Assembly: GCA_937889535.1 (NCBI GenBank)
Contig: CALBZW010000022.1
Span: forward strand, 1 to 64,000
From: an uncultured Candidatus Saccharibacteria bacterium
GTDB lineage: Bacteria; Patescibacteriota; Saccharimonadia; Saccharimonadales; Saccharimonadaceae
DNA: 64,000 bases
Reading direction: 5' to 3'
The number at the start of each line of letters is the position of its first letter. The first letter of the stretch is position 1. The notes under the pieces are model-generated. The model was not told where the DNA came from. It ran no database searches and saw only the letters and a program-made list of their open reading frames with translations. Below, piece by piece: positions 38,434 through 46,666 of the stretch. The position numbers and the translations under genes are program-made.

Positions 38434-40683
38434 ATGGTTAATAAGCAAGAAGATGAGCGACGTGCGCGCTTGATGAAAATGCGCGATGAACGTTTGCCGG
38501 ATATCAAAAAACAATTTGAAGAGGCGCAGAAGCGCAATTTTAACTCGAATTTCGAAGAAGGCGGCAAGGATGCGGCTTTGGTGAAAAAAGGCTCTAATAG
38601 GGGTGCGAGGAGCGCTCAAGGGGCGAATGGGGGCGCGAAGAGTGGTGTTAGAGGGGCGAAAAATAGCCAAAGTGCCGCTAAAGCTACGGAGAAGGCCGCT
38701 AGAGGGGGTGGAGCGAAAAAGCAAGGTGTGAAGGCGGTTACGGCTAAAAGTGGCGCCAGAGGGGCTGCAAAAGGCTCTCAGGGGCAAACGGCGGCAGCGA
38801 ATAAGCGAGCTGGGCTCGGTGTTTCGGTGCGCAAGGGGGAGATGGTTCATCATCAGCGGATGTTGTCGCAGGACGTGAATACGCAGGCGACACAGCATAT
38901 TATTGGGGTGCCGGTGAACCGGAGTCGCTATAATGGCTATGATGGCGCGCAAGTGACGAATGCACAGCTGAAGGCGGCGCGGCCGAATCCAGACGCAGTG
39001 AGGGTAATTCCGCTCGGTGGTGTCGGTGAGTTTGGAATTGGTAAAAATATGACCATTATTGAGTACAAGAATGAGATGATTGTGGTCGATATGGGGACGC
39101 TGTTTGCGGGTGGAGATTATCCGGGTGTGAACTATATGGTGCCGGATATTCAGTATTTAGAAGATAATATCGACAAAGTAAAAGCGATTTGCTTCACGCA
39201 TGCGCACTTGGATCACATTGGGGCGTGTCGGCATCTGTTGCCGAAATTCAAGCCGACGACGCCGATTTATGCGACGAAGTTTACGATCGGGATGATTGAG
39301 AAACAGATGTCGGAGCTCGCGGAAGTGCCAGATATGAATTATCAGGCGATTGATCCACTGAAGCATGAGATTATCAAAGTCGGGGAGTATTTCTCGATTG
39401 AGCTGATTCATATGCTGCATTCAATTCCGGGAAACGTCGGGATTGTGGTACGGACGCCGAATGGGGTGGTGTATCTGAGTGGTGACTGGCGGCATGAAGA
39501 GAAGCCGCTGGGGACGCAGGCGGATTACGAACGTTTGGATGAGATTGTGAAAAAAGAGGGGATTACGCTCATGTTGAATGAGTCGACGAATATTGATAGT
39601 CCGGGGCGGCATCCACATTCGGAGTACGATGTTGGTGAGAATATTGGGCGAGTGATGGACCACTATGCGAATGGGCGGGTGATTGTGAGTTGTTTCTCGA
39701 GCCAGATTAAACGGATTGAGCTGATTTTGAACGAAGCGGCGAAACGCGGGCGGAAAGTAGCGTTTGCTGGGTTTTCGATGATTAATAACGTTGAGGTGGC
39801 GCTGCGGGCGGGGGTAATCAAGGTGCCGAAAGACGTGATTATGAAGATGGAAGACATCGTGAAGCTGCCGGATGATAAGGTGACGGTGGTGTGTACGGGG
39901 TCGCAGGGGGAAGTGAATGCGGTACTGAACCGGATGGTGACGGGGGCGCACAAGTATATCAAGATTAAGGCGAGCGATGTGATTGTCTTCTCGAGTAATC
40001 CGATTCCAGGGAATGAGCCGCATGTGGTCGGGGTGGTAGATGGGCTGCTACGTGAAGGGGCGCAGGTGATGCAAAATGGTAAGACGCATCTCACGGGATT
40101 GGGACCGTTGCACCTCTCGGGGCACGCGTATTTCGAAGACCATGTGGATTTTGTGGAGCGGATGAAACCACTGAATTATATGCCGTATCACGGAGAGTTC
40201 TATATGCTGGAGCATAACGCGGAGATGGCGGAAAATGTGATTGGGATGAAGTCGGATCGGATTTTGGTGGCGGATGATGGCGATGTGGTTGAGCTGATGC
40301 CAGATAAGACGGTGCGGAAGAATGGACGAATTCATGTCGGAAATAAGTTGTTTGATGACGCGGATAAGCCGGTACATGAGGCGGTAGTGAAAGATCGGAT
40401 TCATATTTCGCGCGAGGGAATATTCATTATTGTGCTGACGCTGAGCAAGAAGACGAATCGGCTGGTGAAGACGCCGGATATTGTCTCGCGGGCGTTTATC
40501 TACTTGGACAATTCGGAGGAGTTGGTGGCGAAGATTCGGCATTACCTCAGGGTGAGGACGGAGAAGCTGCAAGGTGATGATATGAAAGCGTTCAAGGAAG
40601 AGGTGAAAGAGGACGTCACGCATATCTTGTTTGATGCAACCGGACATACGCCGATTGTGATTCCGGTGATAAATCGGGTGTAA
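38434..40683 (+). CDS. rnj: Ribonuclease J with long basic N-terminal extension
   Basis: This metallo-beta-lactamase/beta-CASP nuclease matures and degrades RNA. Residues 1-180 are a Lys/Ala/Gly/Ser-rich, low-complexity extension (SNRGARSAQGANGGAKSG), probably disordered and RNA-binding. The enzyme then begins (VRVIPLGGVGEFGIGKNMTIIEY) with the metal motif FTHAHLDHIG, SGDWRHEE, and the beta-CASP SSNPIPGNEP and HLSGHAYFEDH. At 749 residues it is about 190 longer than typical RNase J; the extra length is the N-terminus. Confidence 0.9.
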   Translation: MVNKQEDERRARLMKMRDERLPDIKKQFEEAQKRNFNSNFEEGGKDAALVKKGSNRGARSAQGANGGAKSGVRGAKNSQSAAKATEKAARGGGAKKQGVKAVTAKSGARGAAKGSQGQTAAANKRAGLGVSVRKGEMVHHQRMLSQDVNTQATQHIIGVPVNRSRYNGYDGAQVTNAQLKAARPNPDAVRVIPLGGVGEFGIGKNMTIIEYKNEMIVVDMGTLFAGGDYPGVNYMVPDIQYLEDNIDKVKAICFTHAHLDHIGACRHLLPKFKPTTPIYATKFTIGMIEKQMSELAEVPDMNYQAIDPLKHEIIKVGEYFSIELIHMLHSIPGNVGIVVRTPNGVVYLSGDWRHEEKPLGTQADYERLDEIVKKEGITLMLNESTNIDSPGRHPHSEYDVGENIGRVMDHYANGRVIVSCFSSQIKRIELILNEAAKRGRKVAFAGFSMINNVEVALRAGVIKVPKDVIMKMEDIVKLPDDKVTVVCTGSQGEVNAVLNRMVTGAHKYIKIKASDVIVFSSNPIPGNEPHVVGVVDGLLREGAQVMQNGKTHLTGLGPLHLSGHAYFEDHVDFVERMKPLNYMPYHGEFYMLEHNAEMAENVIGMKSDRILVADDGDVVELMPDKTVRKNGRIHVGNKLFDDADKPVHEAVVKDRIHISREGIFIIVLTLSKKTNRLVKTPDIVSRAFIYLDNSEELVAKIRHYLRVRTEKLQGDDMKAFKEEVKEDVTHILFDATGHTPIVIPVINRV

Positions 40684-40697
40684 TCTGCACAGGGAAA

Positions 40698-40718
40698 GAG
40701 GCGCCGTTAAGGCGCCTC
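40698..40718. terminator. Hairpin shared by the convergent rnj and protease genes
   Basis: GAGGCGCC and GGCGCCTC pair around GTTAA. The hairpin overlaps the last codons of the minus-strand gene, whose stop is in the loop. Confidence 0.6.
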
Positions 40719-41750
40719 GGTTGGCAGAAGTGAATTGTAGTCTGAGATAAGACGCTCGACGCGAGTGGCTGTATTCGGGGCGAGCTCGGCGAGTTGGACT
40801 TGTTCGTCGGGGTAGGCGAGCCAGTGCGCGATAAACTCAGCAATATATTCGCGAGGGCTTTCTTGCGAATGTTTGCCGAGAAGTTCGGCGAGTGCAGGAC
40901 CTTCGGTCTGAAATTCAGCTTCTAGTTCTGGGTCGTACAGCCAGCCAACCCGATAAGTGACGTAGTGCCCAAACTCGTGGAGTGTGGTTTTGGGGTTGGA
41001 AGTGTCAAGATGGATGATGTGCCCGGCATAATGGATTGAACCGGCAGCACGGTCGCGCGAGACGAGGCCTTGTTCGGTTTCGATTTCGCTGGGTAGAGTG
41101 AAGTCGATTTGCCAGTCTTCGGCGATGAAATCTGTGCGCCAGGCGACAGGGATGTCTTCCCAAGCGGAGAGGAGCGCGTTGCGCCCGCGGTAAGTTTCGG
41201 CGTTCCAGGTATGCCCCTGTAGGTAAGGGCAATCTATATTGTATTCGGGTAAAGATATGGTACCCGAATCAAGTTTTTGAATGAGGACGTCAAATTCTTG
41301 CTCAGACATCGCTGCTGCGGGGTTTTGAGTGCTGCTCGCGAGGCCACAAATGACAGCGGCGGCACGGGCATCGACATAAGGCTGCTCTGCTGGGTCGTCG
41401 GCGGTAGCGGAAAAGGGGAGATCAGAGTAGATTTCCGCTGGGTAAGGGTAGATGCCGTAGGCTGGCAAGACAATACGCCAGATGACTTGACGCGAAATTG
41501 AAGAGTCGGTCTGGAGAATGTCGATTTCTCCGGGTGTCAGAATTTTGGGTCCAACTAGATTGTCCAGTTGGAATGTTTCCGTATGGAAACATTCTGCAAG
41601 TTTTTCGGCTACGATGGTGCTTTTTACTGGCGTGGGGATGATGAACTCGGCGTAAACGGCGATTCCACTGACGAAGGCTATAAACCCGAGCGCACACCCG
41701 GTAACGATAATAAGTAAGCACCTGAGAGTCTTTAACAGACGTCTTAACAT
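40707..41750 (-). CDS. Membrane-anchored putative zinc metalloprotease
   Basis: The 347-residue protein starts with a basic stretch and one membrane helix (CLLIIVTGCALGFIAFVSGIAVYAEF). The outer part has HEFGH (in TTLHEFGHYVTYRVG), the HExxH zincin motif, and a downstream Glu in EYIAEFIAHW that could be the third ligand. The ATG at 41750 follows AGAGGTGAT. Two tight hairpins occur in its coding DNA (near 41551-41594). The family is unknown; a secreted peptidase of the envelope is the simplest reading. Confidence 0.65.
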   Translation of the reverse strand: MLRRLLKTLRCLLIIVTGCALGFIAFVSGIAVYAEFIIPTPVKSTIVAEKLAECFHTETFQLDNLVGPKILTPGEIDILQTDSSISRQVIWRIVLPAYGIYPYPAEIYSDLPFSATADDPAEQPYVDARAAAVICGLASSTQNPAAAMSEQEFDVLIQKLDSGTISLPEYNIDCPYLQGHTWNAETYRGRNALLSAWEDIPVAWRTDFIAEDWQIDFTLPSEIETEQGLVSRDRAAGSIHYAGHIIHLDTSNPKTTLHEFGHYVTYRVGWLYDPELEAEFQTEGPALAELLGKHSQESPREYIAEFIAHWLAYPDEQVQLAELAPNTATRVERLISDYNSLLPTEAP

Positions 41751-41844
41751 AAAAATCACCTCTTTTAGAAAACATTAAGGTACAAGTTACAGTTTGATTA
41801 TAGCATAAGCGGGATGAGGTGGTGCGATGTCAATATTTGGATAA

Positions 41845-41871
41845 TTAGCACTGTTGACATGCGAGTGCTAA
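41845..41871. promoter_or_regulatory. CIRCE operator (HrcA binding site)
   Basis: TTAGCACTG, nine bases, GAGTGCTAA matches the CIRCE consensus (TTAGCACTC-N9-GAGTGCTAA) except for one base. The nine-base centre contains the -35 box TTGACA of the clpC promoter, with TAAAAT 17 bases downstream (41877-41882). HrcA would block this promoter and heat would release it. Confidence 0.9.
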
Positions 41872-41920
41872 TACGGTAAAATGGAAAATAAGACTTGGAT
41901 TAAAATGGATATAGTATAAT
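41854..41920 (+). promoter_or_regulatory. Promoters of clpC
   Basis: P1 is TTGACA (41854-41859), 17 bases, TAAAAT (41877-41882), covered by CIRCE. A second box TATAAT (41915-41920) lies closer to the gene and may give basal expression. GAGTGAGGG precedes the ATG. Confidence 0.75.
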
Positions 41921-41943
41921 AGAAGAATCTGAGTGAGGGAAAT

Positions 41944-44421
41944 ATGGATAGTGATTTTAGTGAAATGATGAATCAATTGTCGGAGAATGCGCGATTTGCG
42001 CTGCAAAAGGCCGACTTGTTTAGTAAGAAATATAATAATGGTTATATGGGGACGGAGCATATACTGCTCGGGATTTTGTCGCAAGATGCATCGACGGGGG
42101 CGCGGATTTTGGCGAGTAATGGCGTGACGCTGGATAAGGCGGAGAAGGCGCTGGATCAGGAAGCAGCAGAAGTGAATGGAAACTCGGCGATGGCAATGAT
42201 GTCGCTCTCGGAGGCAGCGGTGCTCACGATTCGGATGGCGAGTCACTACGCAATGGAAAAGGGTGTGAAGGTGATCGGGACGGAGTATTTACTCTATGCG
42301 TTGATTTGTCAGACGAATTCGCGCGGGGCGATGTTGCTGATCAAGATGGGGGTGGAGCTAGATGACGTGATGGATGCGCTGGACGCGGAGATGGCGCAGC
42401 AAATGGAGCGGGAGCAGAATCAGAAGCTGAAGAAAGATTATAAACGGAAGCCGTTGAAGTGGCTGAAGCGGTTCGGAACAGACCTGACGGATTTCGCGAA
42501 GGATGACAAGCTCGACGCAGTGATTGGGCGAGAGCGAGAGATTGAGCGGGTGGTAACGGTACTCAGTCGACGGACGAAGTCGAACCCGGTGTTGATTGGC
42601 GAGGCGGGAGTCGGAAAGACAGCGATTGTCGAAGGTTTGGCGGAACGGATGGTGAATAATGACGTGCCGGGAGTGCTAATCGGGAAGCGGATTATCCAGG
42701 TAGACCTGAGTACGATGGTGGCGGGGACGAAGTTTCGGGGGGAGTTTGAAGAGCGAATTAAGGGAGTGATTGACGAAGCGATTGAAAATGAAGATGTGAT
42801 TTTGTTCATTGATGAGTTGCACCTTCTGATGGGGGCGGGAGCTGGAGAAGGGTCGATGGACGCAGCGAATATTTTGAAGCCAGCGCTGGCGCGGGGGCAG
42901 ATTCAGCTGATTGGTGCGACGACGATGGATGAATACCGAAAGCATATCGAGAAAGATAAGGCCTTAAGTCGGAGATTCCAGACGGTAATGGTCGAGGAGC
43001 CGAGCGCTGAGGTGACGTTGAAGATTCTGAAAGGTGTGAAGAAGCATTACGAGAAGCACCACGGGGTGGAGATTCCGGATGAGATGTTGGAAGTAGCGAT
43101 TAATATGTCGGGGCGGTATATTAATGACCGATTTATGCCGGATAAGGTGATTGATGTGATTGACGAGGCGGCGGCGATTAGTAAGGTTGCGGCGGACAAG
43201 AAAGATGGGGGCGAGTATAAGAAGTTGAAAGTGCAGCTCAAAGAAGCCGAAGAGAAAATGGCGGAGATGGCGGATAAGGAAGATTTTGAAGCGGCGGCGT
43301 TGTGCAAGACAGAGGCGGAGAAAGCAAAGAAGAAGCTGAAAGAGCTGAAGAAGGCAGGGGCGGAAGTGAAGCCGAAGTTGACGGAGGATGATTTGGCGCT
43401 GGCGGTGAGTTTGAAGACAGGAATTCCGGTGTCGAAAGTGCATGGGAGTGAGCTGGAACTACTTGGTGGGCTAGAAGGACATCTTCGGAAGAGTGTCGTC
43501 GGGCAGAATGAAGCGATTAAGACGGTGGCGAAAGCGATTCGGCGGGGGCGGAGCGGAATCGCTGATCCGAAGCGACCGATTGGCTCGTTCCTCTTCATGG
43601 GGCCGACCGGAGTAGGGAAGACGGAATTGGCACGAGTAGTGGCGCGAGAGGTATTTGGGGGTGAGAATGCGCTGATTAAAATCGACATGAGTGAGTTTGG
43701 CGAGAAGCACAATGTCTCACGGCTCGTCGGAGCGCCGGCAGGTTATGTTGGCTATGAAGATGGCGGGAAGTTGACGGAGAGTGTGCGACGAAAACCGTAC
43801 GCGGTGGTGCTATTTGACGAGATTGAGAAAGCGCATCCAGATGTGTTTAATATGTTGTTGCAGATTCTTGAAGACGGAGAACTGACCGATGGTCAGGGAA
43901 CGAAAGTGAAGTTTAATAACACGATCGTGATTTTGACGTCGAACCTCGGAGCGAGCGAGATGTATCGTGAGAGCGAGCTGGGGTTTGTCGCGAAGGGGGC
44001 GAAGGAGAAGCGTGAGTTGGGGGCGGAGTATGAGGCAAGCAAGATAGCGGCAATGCGGGCATTGAAGAAGACGATGAAGCCGGAGCTAATTAACCGGCTG
44101 GATGGGATTATGGTGTTCCATGCACTGACGCGCGAGAATGTAGAGAAGATTTTTGATAATCTAGTAGAAGAGCTGAAGAAGAGACTGGCGACGAAAAAGC
44201 TAGGGCTGAAGTTGGACGAGAAAGTGAAAGATTATTTGATTGAGGAAGGTTATGACCCGAAGAACGGGGCGCGGCCGCTGCGAAGGATGATCGAGGATAA
44301 AGTGGAGTCGCTAGTGGCAGAGGAGATCGTGGCAGGGAAGGTTGAGCCGGGGGATATCATGGAAGTGAAGATGAAGCGGGGAAGCAAAGACGAGTTAGAA
44401 GTGAAGGTGGTGCATGAGTAA
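41944..44421 (+). CDS. clpC: ATP-dependent Clp protease ATPase ClpC
   Basis: This 825-residue AAA+ unfoldase feeds ClpP. It has an N-terminal Clp_N double repeat (residues about 10-150: FALQKADLFSKKYNNGYMGTEHILLGIL), the first AAA with GEAGVGKTAIVEGLA, a UVR-like middle (EDFEAAALCKTEAEKAKKKL), the second AAA with GPTGVGKTELARVVA, and a ClpB-D2-small C-terminus. CIRCE upstream predicts heat-shock control by HrcA. The next gene overlaps the end, and clpP follows, so unfoldase and peptidase are encoded in one operon. Confidence 0.94.
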   Translation: MDSDFSEMMNQLSENARFALQKADLFSKKYNNGYMGTEHILLGILSQDASTGARILASNGVTLDKAEKALDQEAAEVNGNSAMAMMSLSEAAVLTIRMASHYAMEKGVKVIGTEYLLYALICQTNSRGAMLLIKMGVELDDVMDALDAEMAQQMEREQNQKLKKDYKRKPLKWLKRFGTDLTDFAKDDKLDAVIGREREIERVVTVLSRRTKSNPVLIGEAGVGKTAIVEGLAERMVNNDVPGVLIGKRIIQVDLSTMVAGTKFRGEFEERIKGVIDEAIENEDVILFIDELHLLMGAGAGEGSMDAANILKPALARGQIQLIGATTMDEYRKHIEKDKALSRRFQTVMVEEPSAEVTLKILKGVKKHYEKHHGVEIPDEMLEVAINMSGRYINDRFMPDKVIDVIDEAAAISKVAADKKDGGEYKKLKVQLKEAEEKMAEMADKEDFEAAALCKTEAEKAKKKLKELKKAGAEVKPKLTEDDLALAVSLKTGIPVSKVHGSELELLGGLEGHLRKSVVGQNEAIKTVAKAIRRGRSGIADPKRPIGSFLFMGPTGVGKTELARVVAREVFGGENALIKIDMSEFGEKHNVSRLVGAPAGYVGYEDGGKLTESVRRKPYAVVLFDEIEKAHPDVFNMLLQILEDGELTDGQGTKVKFNNTIVILTSNLGASEMYRESELGFVAKGAKEKRELGAEYEASKIAAMRALKKTMKPELINRLDGIMVFHALTRENVEKIFDNLVEELKKRLATKKLGLKLDEKVKDYLIEEGYDPKNGARPLRRMIEDKVESLVAEEIVAGKVEPGDIMEVKMKRGSKDELEVKVVHE

Positions 44422-45433
44422 TGACGGCGCGGCAGGAGTGGAGACGCAATCGGTGAAGCCGAAGCGGGGTTTTTGGCAGCGGAATTGGTGGCTGCTGATT
44501 GTTATCGTATTGGGGCTAAGCTGGGTATTGGACCAACAATTTGTCTGGGATTATGTCAGGGGTTGGGGATATCGGCCGGATGAAACGGTGCAAGAGATCG
44601 AAGAAGCGCTGGAATTGACGGGGGCGGGCCGACGGGTTTTCGCCGCGACGCAGCCGGTAGTGGAGGGGGCGGAAGAATTTAATGGGCATTGCGGCGAACA
44701 CAGTAATGATGTGAGTGTCTTAGGCTGTTATACAGATGGTCGGATATATGTGTATCGAATTACAGATGAGCAGCTGGTGCTTGCGAACAAGGTGACGGCG
44801 GCACATGAGCTGCTACATGCGGTCTGGGAGCGAATGGGGGCTGGTGAGCAGGCTGAGGTGATGGGGTGGTTGGCCGAGGTGCAAGCGCAGAATGCGGAAT
44901 GGTTTGAGGACGAGCTGGAGACCTATGGCGAAGAAGATGAGATTGAGGAAGTCTATACGCGGGCGGGAACGAAATTATCAGAGTTGCCCGAAGTTCTGGA
45001 GGCGCATTATGCGAAGTATTTTAAGAATCGTGGACGAATCGTTGAGATGTATGAAACTTATGAAGCCCCGTTTGAGAAACTGAGGGGTGAGATAAATGCG
45101 CTGTACGACGAGATTGAACAAGTAAGAGTAGAGATTGAGGCGGAAAGGGAAGCGTATTTGCGTGAGGTGGATATGCTGGATGCGAAGATTGACCGGTTTA
45201 ATGCTTGTGCGAATACCATGAACTGCTTCACGGCGGCAGAGTTTAATGCGCAACGGAGTGGGCTGGTAGCAGAAAGCGAGGCGCTGGAAGATAGAAGAGA
45301 AGCGTTGAACCGGAAAATTGATGAGAATAATGCGCGGATTGATGAGTATGTGGAGAAGCAGGAGAAGCTAGGAGGATTATATGATCTCATGGATTCAAAT
45401 GTGGAAAGAGTGGAAAACGAAATAAGGATGTAA
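44414..45433 (+). CDS. Membrane-anchored HExxH protein with coiled coil
   Basis: The 339-residue protein overlaps clpC by eight bases. It has one N-terminal membrane helix (NWWLLIVIVLGLSWVL), an extracytoplasmic domain with HELLH in VTAAHELLHAVWERMG (HExxH zincin motif), and a long coiled coil (GEINALYDEIEQVRVEIEAEREAYLREVDML) to the C-terminus. Being between clpC and clpP, it may belong to a stress-induced envelope quality-control unit, but its family is unknown to me. Confidence 0.7.
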   Translation: MSNDGAAGVETQSVKPKRGFWQRNWWLLIVIVLGLSWVLDQQFVWDYVRGWGYRPDETVQEIEEALELTGAGRRVFAATQPVVEGAEEFNGHCGEHSNDVSVLGCYTDGRIYVYRITDEQLVLANKVTAAHELLHAVWERMGAGEQAEVMGWLAEVQAQNAEWFEDELETYGEEDEIEEVYTRAGTKLSELPEVLEAHYAKYFKNRGRIVEMYETYEAPFEKLRGEINALYDEIEQVRVEIEAEREAYLREVDMLDAKIDRFNACANTMNCFTAAEFNAQRSGLVAESEALEDRREALNRKIDENNARIDEYVEKQEKLGGLYDLMDSNVERVENEIRM

Positions 45434-45449
45434 TGTGAGAAAGGATAAT

Positions 45450-46028
45450 ATGAAAAATTATTTAGTACCAACAGTAGTTGAAGAGACAAATCGTGGAGAG
45501 CGGGCGTATGATATTTATTCGCGTTTGTTGACGGATCGAATCGTGTTTCTTGGTGAGCAAGTAAATGCGCAGACGGCGAATTTGGTAGTGGCGCAGTTGC
45601 TGTTTCTCGCGAATGAAGATCCGAAGCGAGATATTAAGCTGTATATTAACTCGCCTGGTGGGTCGGTGTATGACGGCTTGGCGATTATTGATACGATGAA
45701 TTATATTGAGCCGGATGTGCAGACGATTGGGATTGGGCTGCAAGCGTCGATGGGGGCAATGTTGCTCAGTTGCGGAGCGAAAGGCAAGCGGTATCTGTTG
45801 CCAAATTCGCGGGTGATGATCCATCAGCCGAGTTCGGGCACGGAGGGGAAGATCACGGATCAAGAGATTGCGCTAAAAGAGGGGATTGAGATTAAGAAGC
45901 GGCTTCTGGAGATTTTTGCTGAGCAGACGGGGAAGAGTATGAAGCAGGTTGAGAAAGATATGGACCGCGACAACTGGATGAGTGCGCAGGAGGCGAAAGA
46001 GTACGGAATTGTGGATGAGGTGTTGTAG
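45450..46028 (+). CDS. clpP: ATP-dependent Clp protease proteolytic subunit ClpP
   Basis: The 192-residue serine peptidase has the catalytic Ser in GLQASMGAMLLS, His in RVMIHQPSSG and Asp in MDRDNWM. MKNYLVPTVVEETNRGERAYDIYSRLLTDRIVFLG is the standard N-terminus. The start ATG at 45450 follows AAAGGA; a GTG five codons earlier gives a shorter spacing to the upstream stop and is less likely. It is in one operon with clpC. Confidence 0.94.
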   Translation: MKNYLVPTVVEETNRGERAYDIYSRLLTDRIVFLGEQVNAQTANLVVAQLLFLANEDPKRDIKLYINSPGGSVYDGLAIIDTMNYIEPDVQTIGIGLQASMGAMLLSCGAKGKRYLLPNSRVMIHQPSSGTEGKITDQEIALKEGIEIKKRLLEIFAEQTGKSMKQVEKDMDRDNWMSAQEAKEYGIVDEVL

Positions 46029-46078
46029 GAGAGCTCGTTGTTAGGGTGGATTATTTCGTCAGAGGTTCCAGTAAGTAG

Positions 46079-46282
46079 AGGTAGGCGTATTAAGCTAAGT
46101 TCCTAGCCTTCTTCTGGAATGGGAGTCTTACGCGGGGAGTTTGTTTTGGGCTTTTCCTATGGACCGCAAAAAGTTCCACGGAACGGAGTCTGTGCTGACT
46201 TTTTGCTAAAGCTCAAAACGAACTCTCCGGCTCAACTCTTTTATATTCCAGAAGAAGGCTAGGAACTTAGCTTAACATACCT
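46079..46282 (+). repeat. Long-hairpin element, copy 3 (E3)
   Basis: An outer stem of about 35 bp (AAGCTAAGTTCCTAGCC with its complement, running into TTCTTCTGGAAT) leads to an internal loop, an inner stem (GGGGAGTTTGTTTTGGGC with its partner; three G-T wobbles) and an apex with GCAAAAAGTTCC and GCTGACTTTTTGC. The apex and the TTTTATATTCC shoulder match E1 and E2; the stems do not. The TTGGTG/CACCAA ends of E1 and E2 are missing. It lies about 50 bases after clpP and abuts VR-C. Confidence 0.8.
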
Positions 46283-46302
46283 TTCTCTTCTTGCCGGTAG
46301 AG

Positions 46303-46513
46303 CCAGCGGAGGGGGCGACCGTTATAGCGGACGGCGCTGTTTGACTGGTCAACTCCCGCAGGAATTGAATAGAATATATAAGCATGAGTAAGTGAGTTGG
46401 AGATACATGATCGGAGCGAAGCTACGTAACCAACGCTACCGACGTAGCCATTCGTTAGTGTGACATCCCCACTACGGACAAAAGCCAATGGTAACTGTAC
46501 TATGGTGGTGGCG
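46303..46513 (-). repeat. Orphan DGR variable repeat VR-C
   Basis: On the minus strand it carries CACCACCATAGTACAG and CCATTGGCTTTTGTCC upstream (shared with VR-B) and ends in GGTCGCCCCCTCCGCTGG. The translation is LPLAFVRSGDVTLTNGYVGSVGY... NSAVRYNGRPLRWLYR. A short frame could open at a TTG upstream (about 106 codons in all), but there is no ribosome site and no signal peptide or body domain. Confidence 0.78.
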
Positions 46514-46539
46514 CCAGCGATATGATGCGTGGATTTTCT

Positions 46540-46640
46540 GGAGGTTAAAATTTTTAGAAAAATTTTAACCTCAACCCATGATAACAACAGGGGTGGAGTA
46601 TGAAAGTGGAGTTAAATTTTTTAGAAAAATTTAACCTAGC
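46540..46640. other. Two A/T hairpins between divergent variable repeats
   Basis: GAGGTTAAAATTTTT and AAAAATTTTAACCTC pair around AGA; a second, related hairpin with GTTAAATTTTT and AAAAATTTAAC follows. One stands before the start of VR-C (minus), the other before VR-F (plus), in the place of the TTGAACTTGTAC hairpin seen at VR-A and VR-D. Confidence 0.6.
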
Positions 46641-46666
46641 TAAAATATGCCTAGAGGTGTTTTTGG

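Noticed and set aside
21071..46282. Long-hairpin elements as complete insertion sequences or introns
   Set aside because: No transposase, maturase or endonuclease frame lies within or beside them. A trans-mobilised hairpin remains possible.
46267..46587. VR-C as a normal gene of about 106 codons
   Set aside because: It would need a TTG start without a ribosome site, and its first codons are the A/T hairpin.
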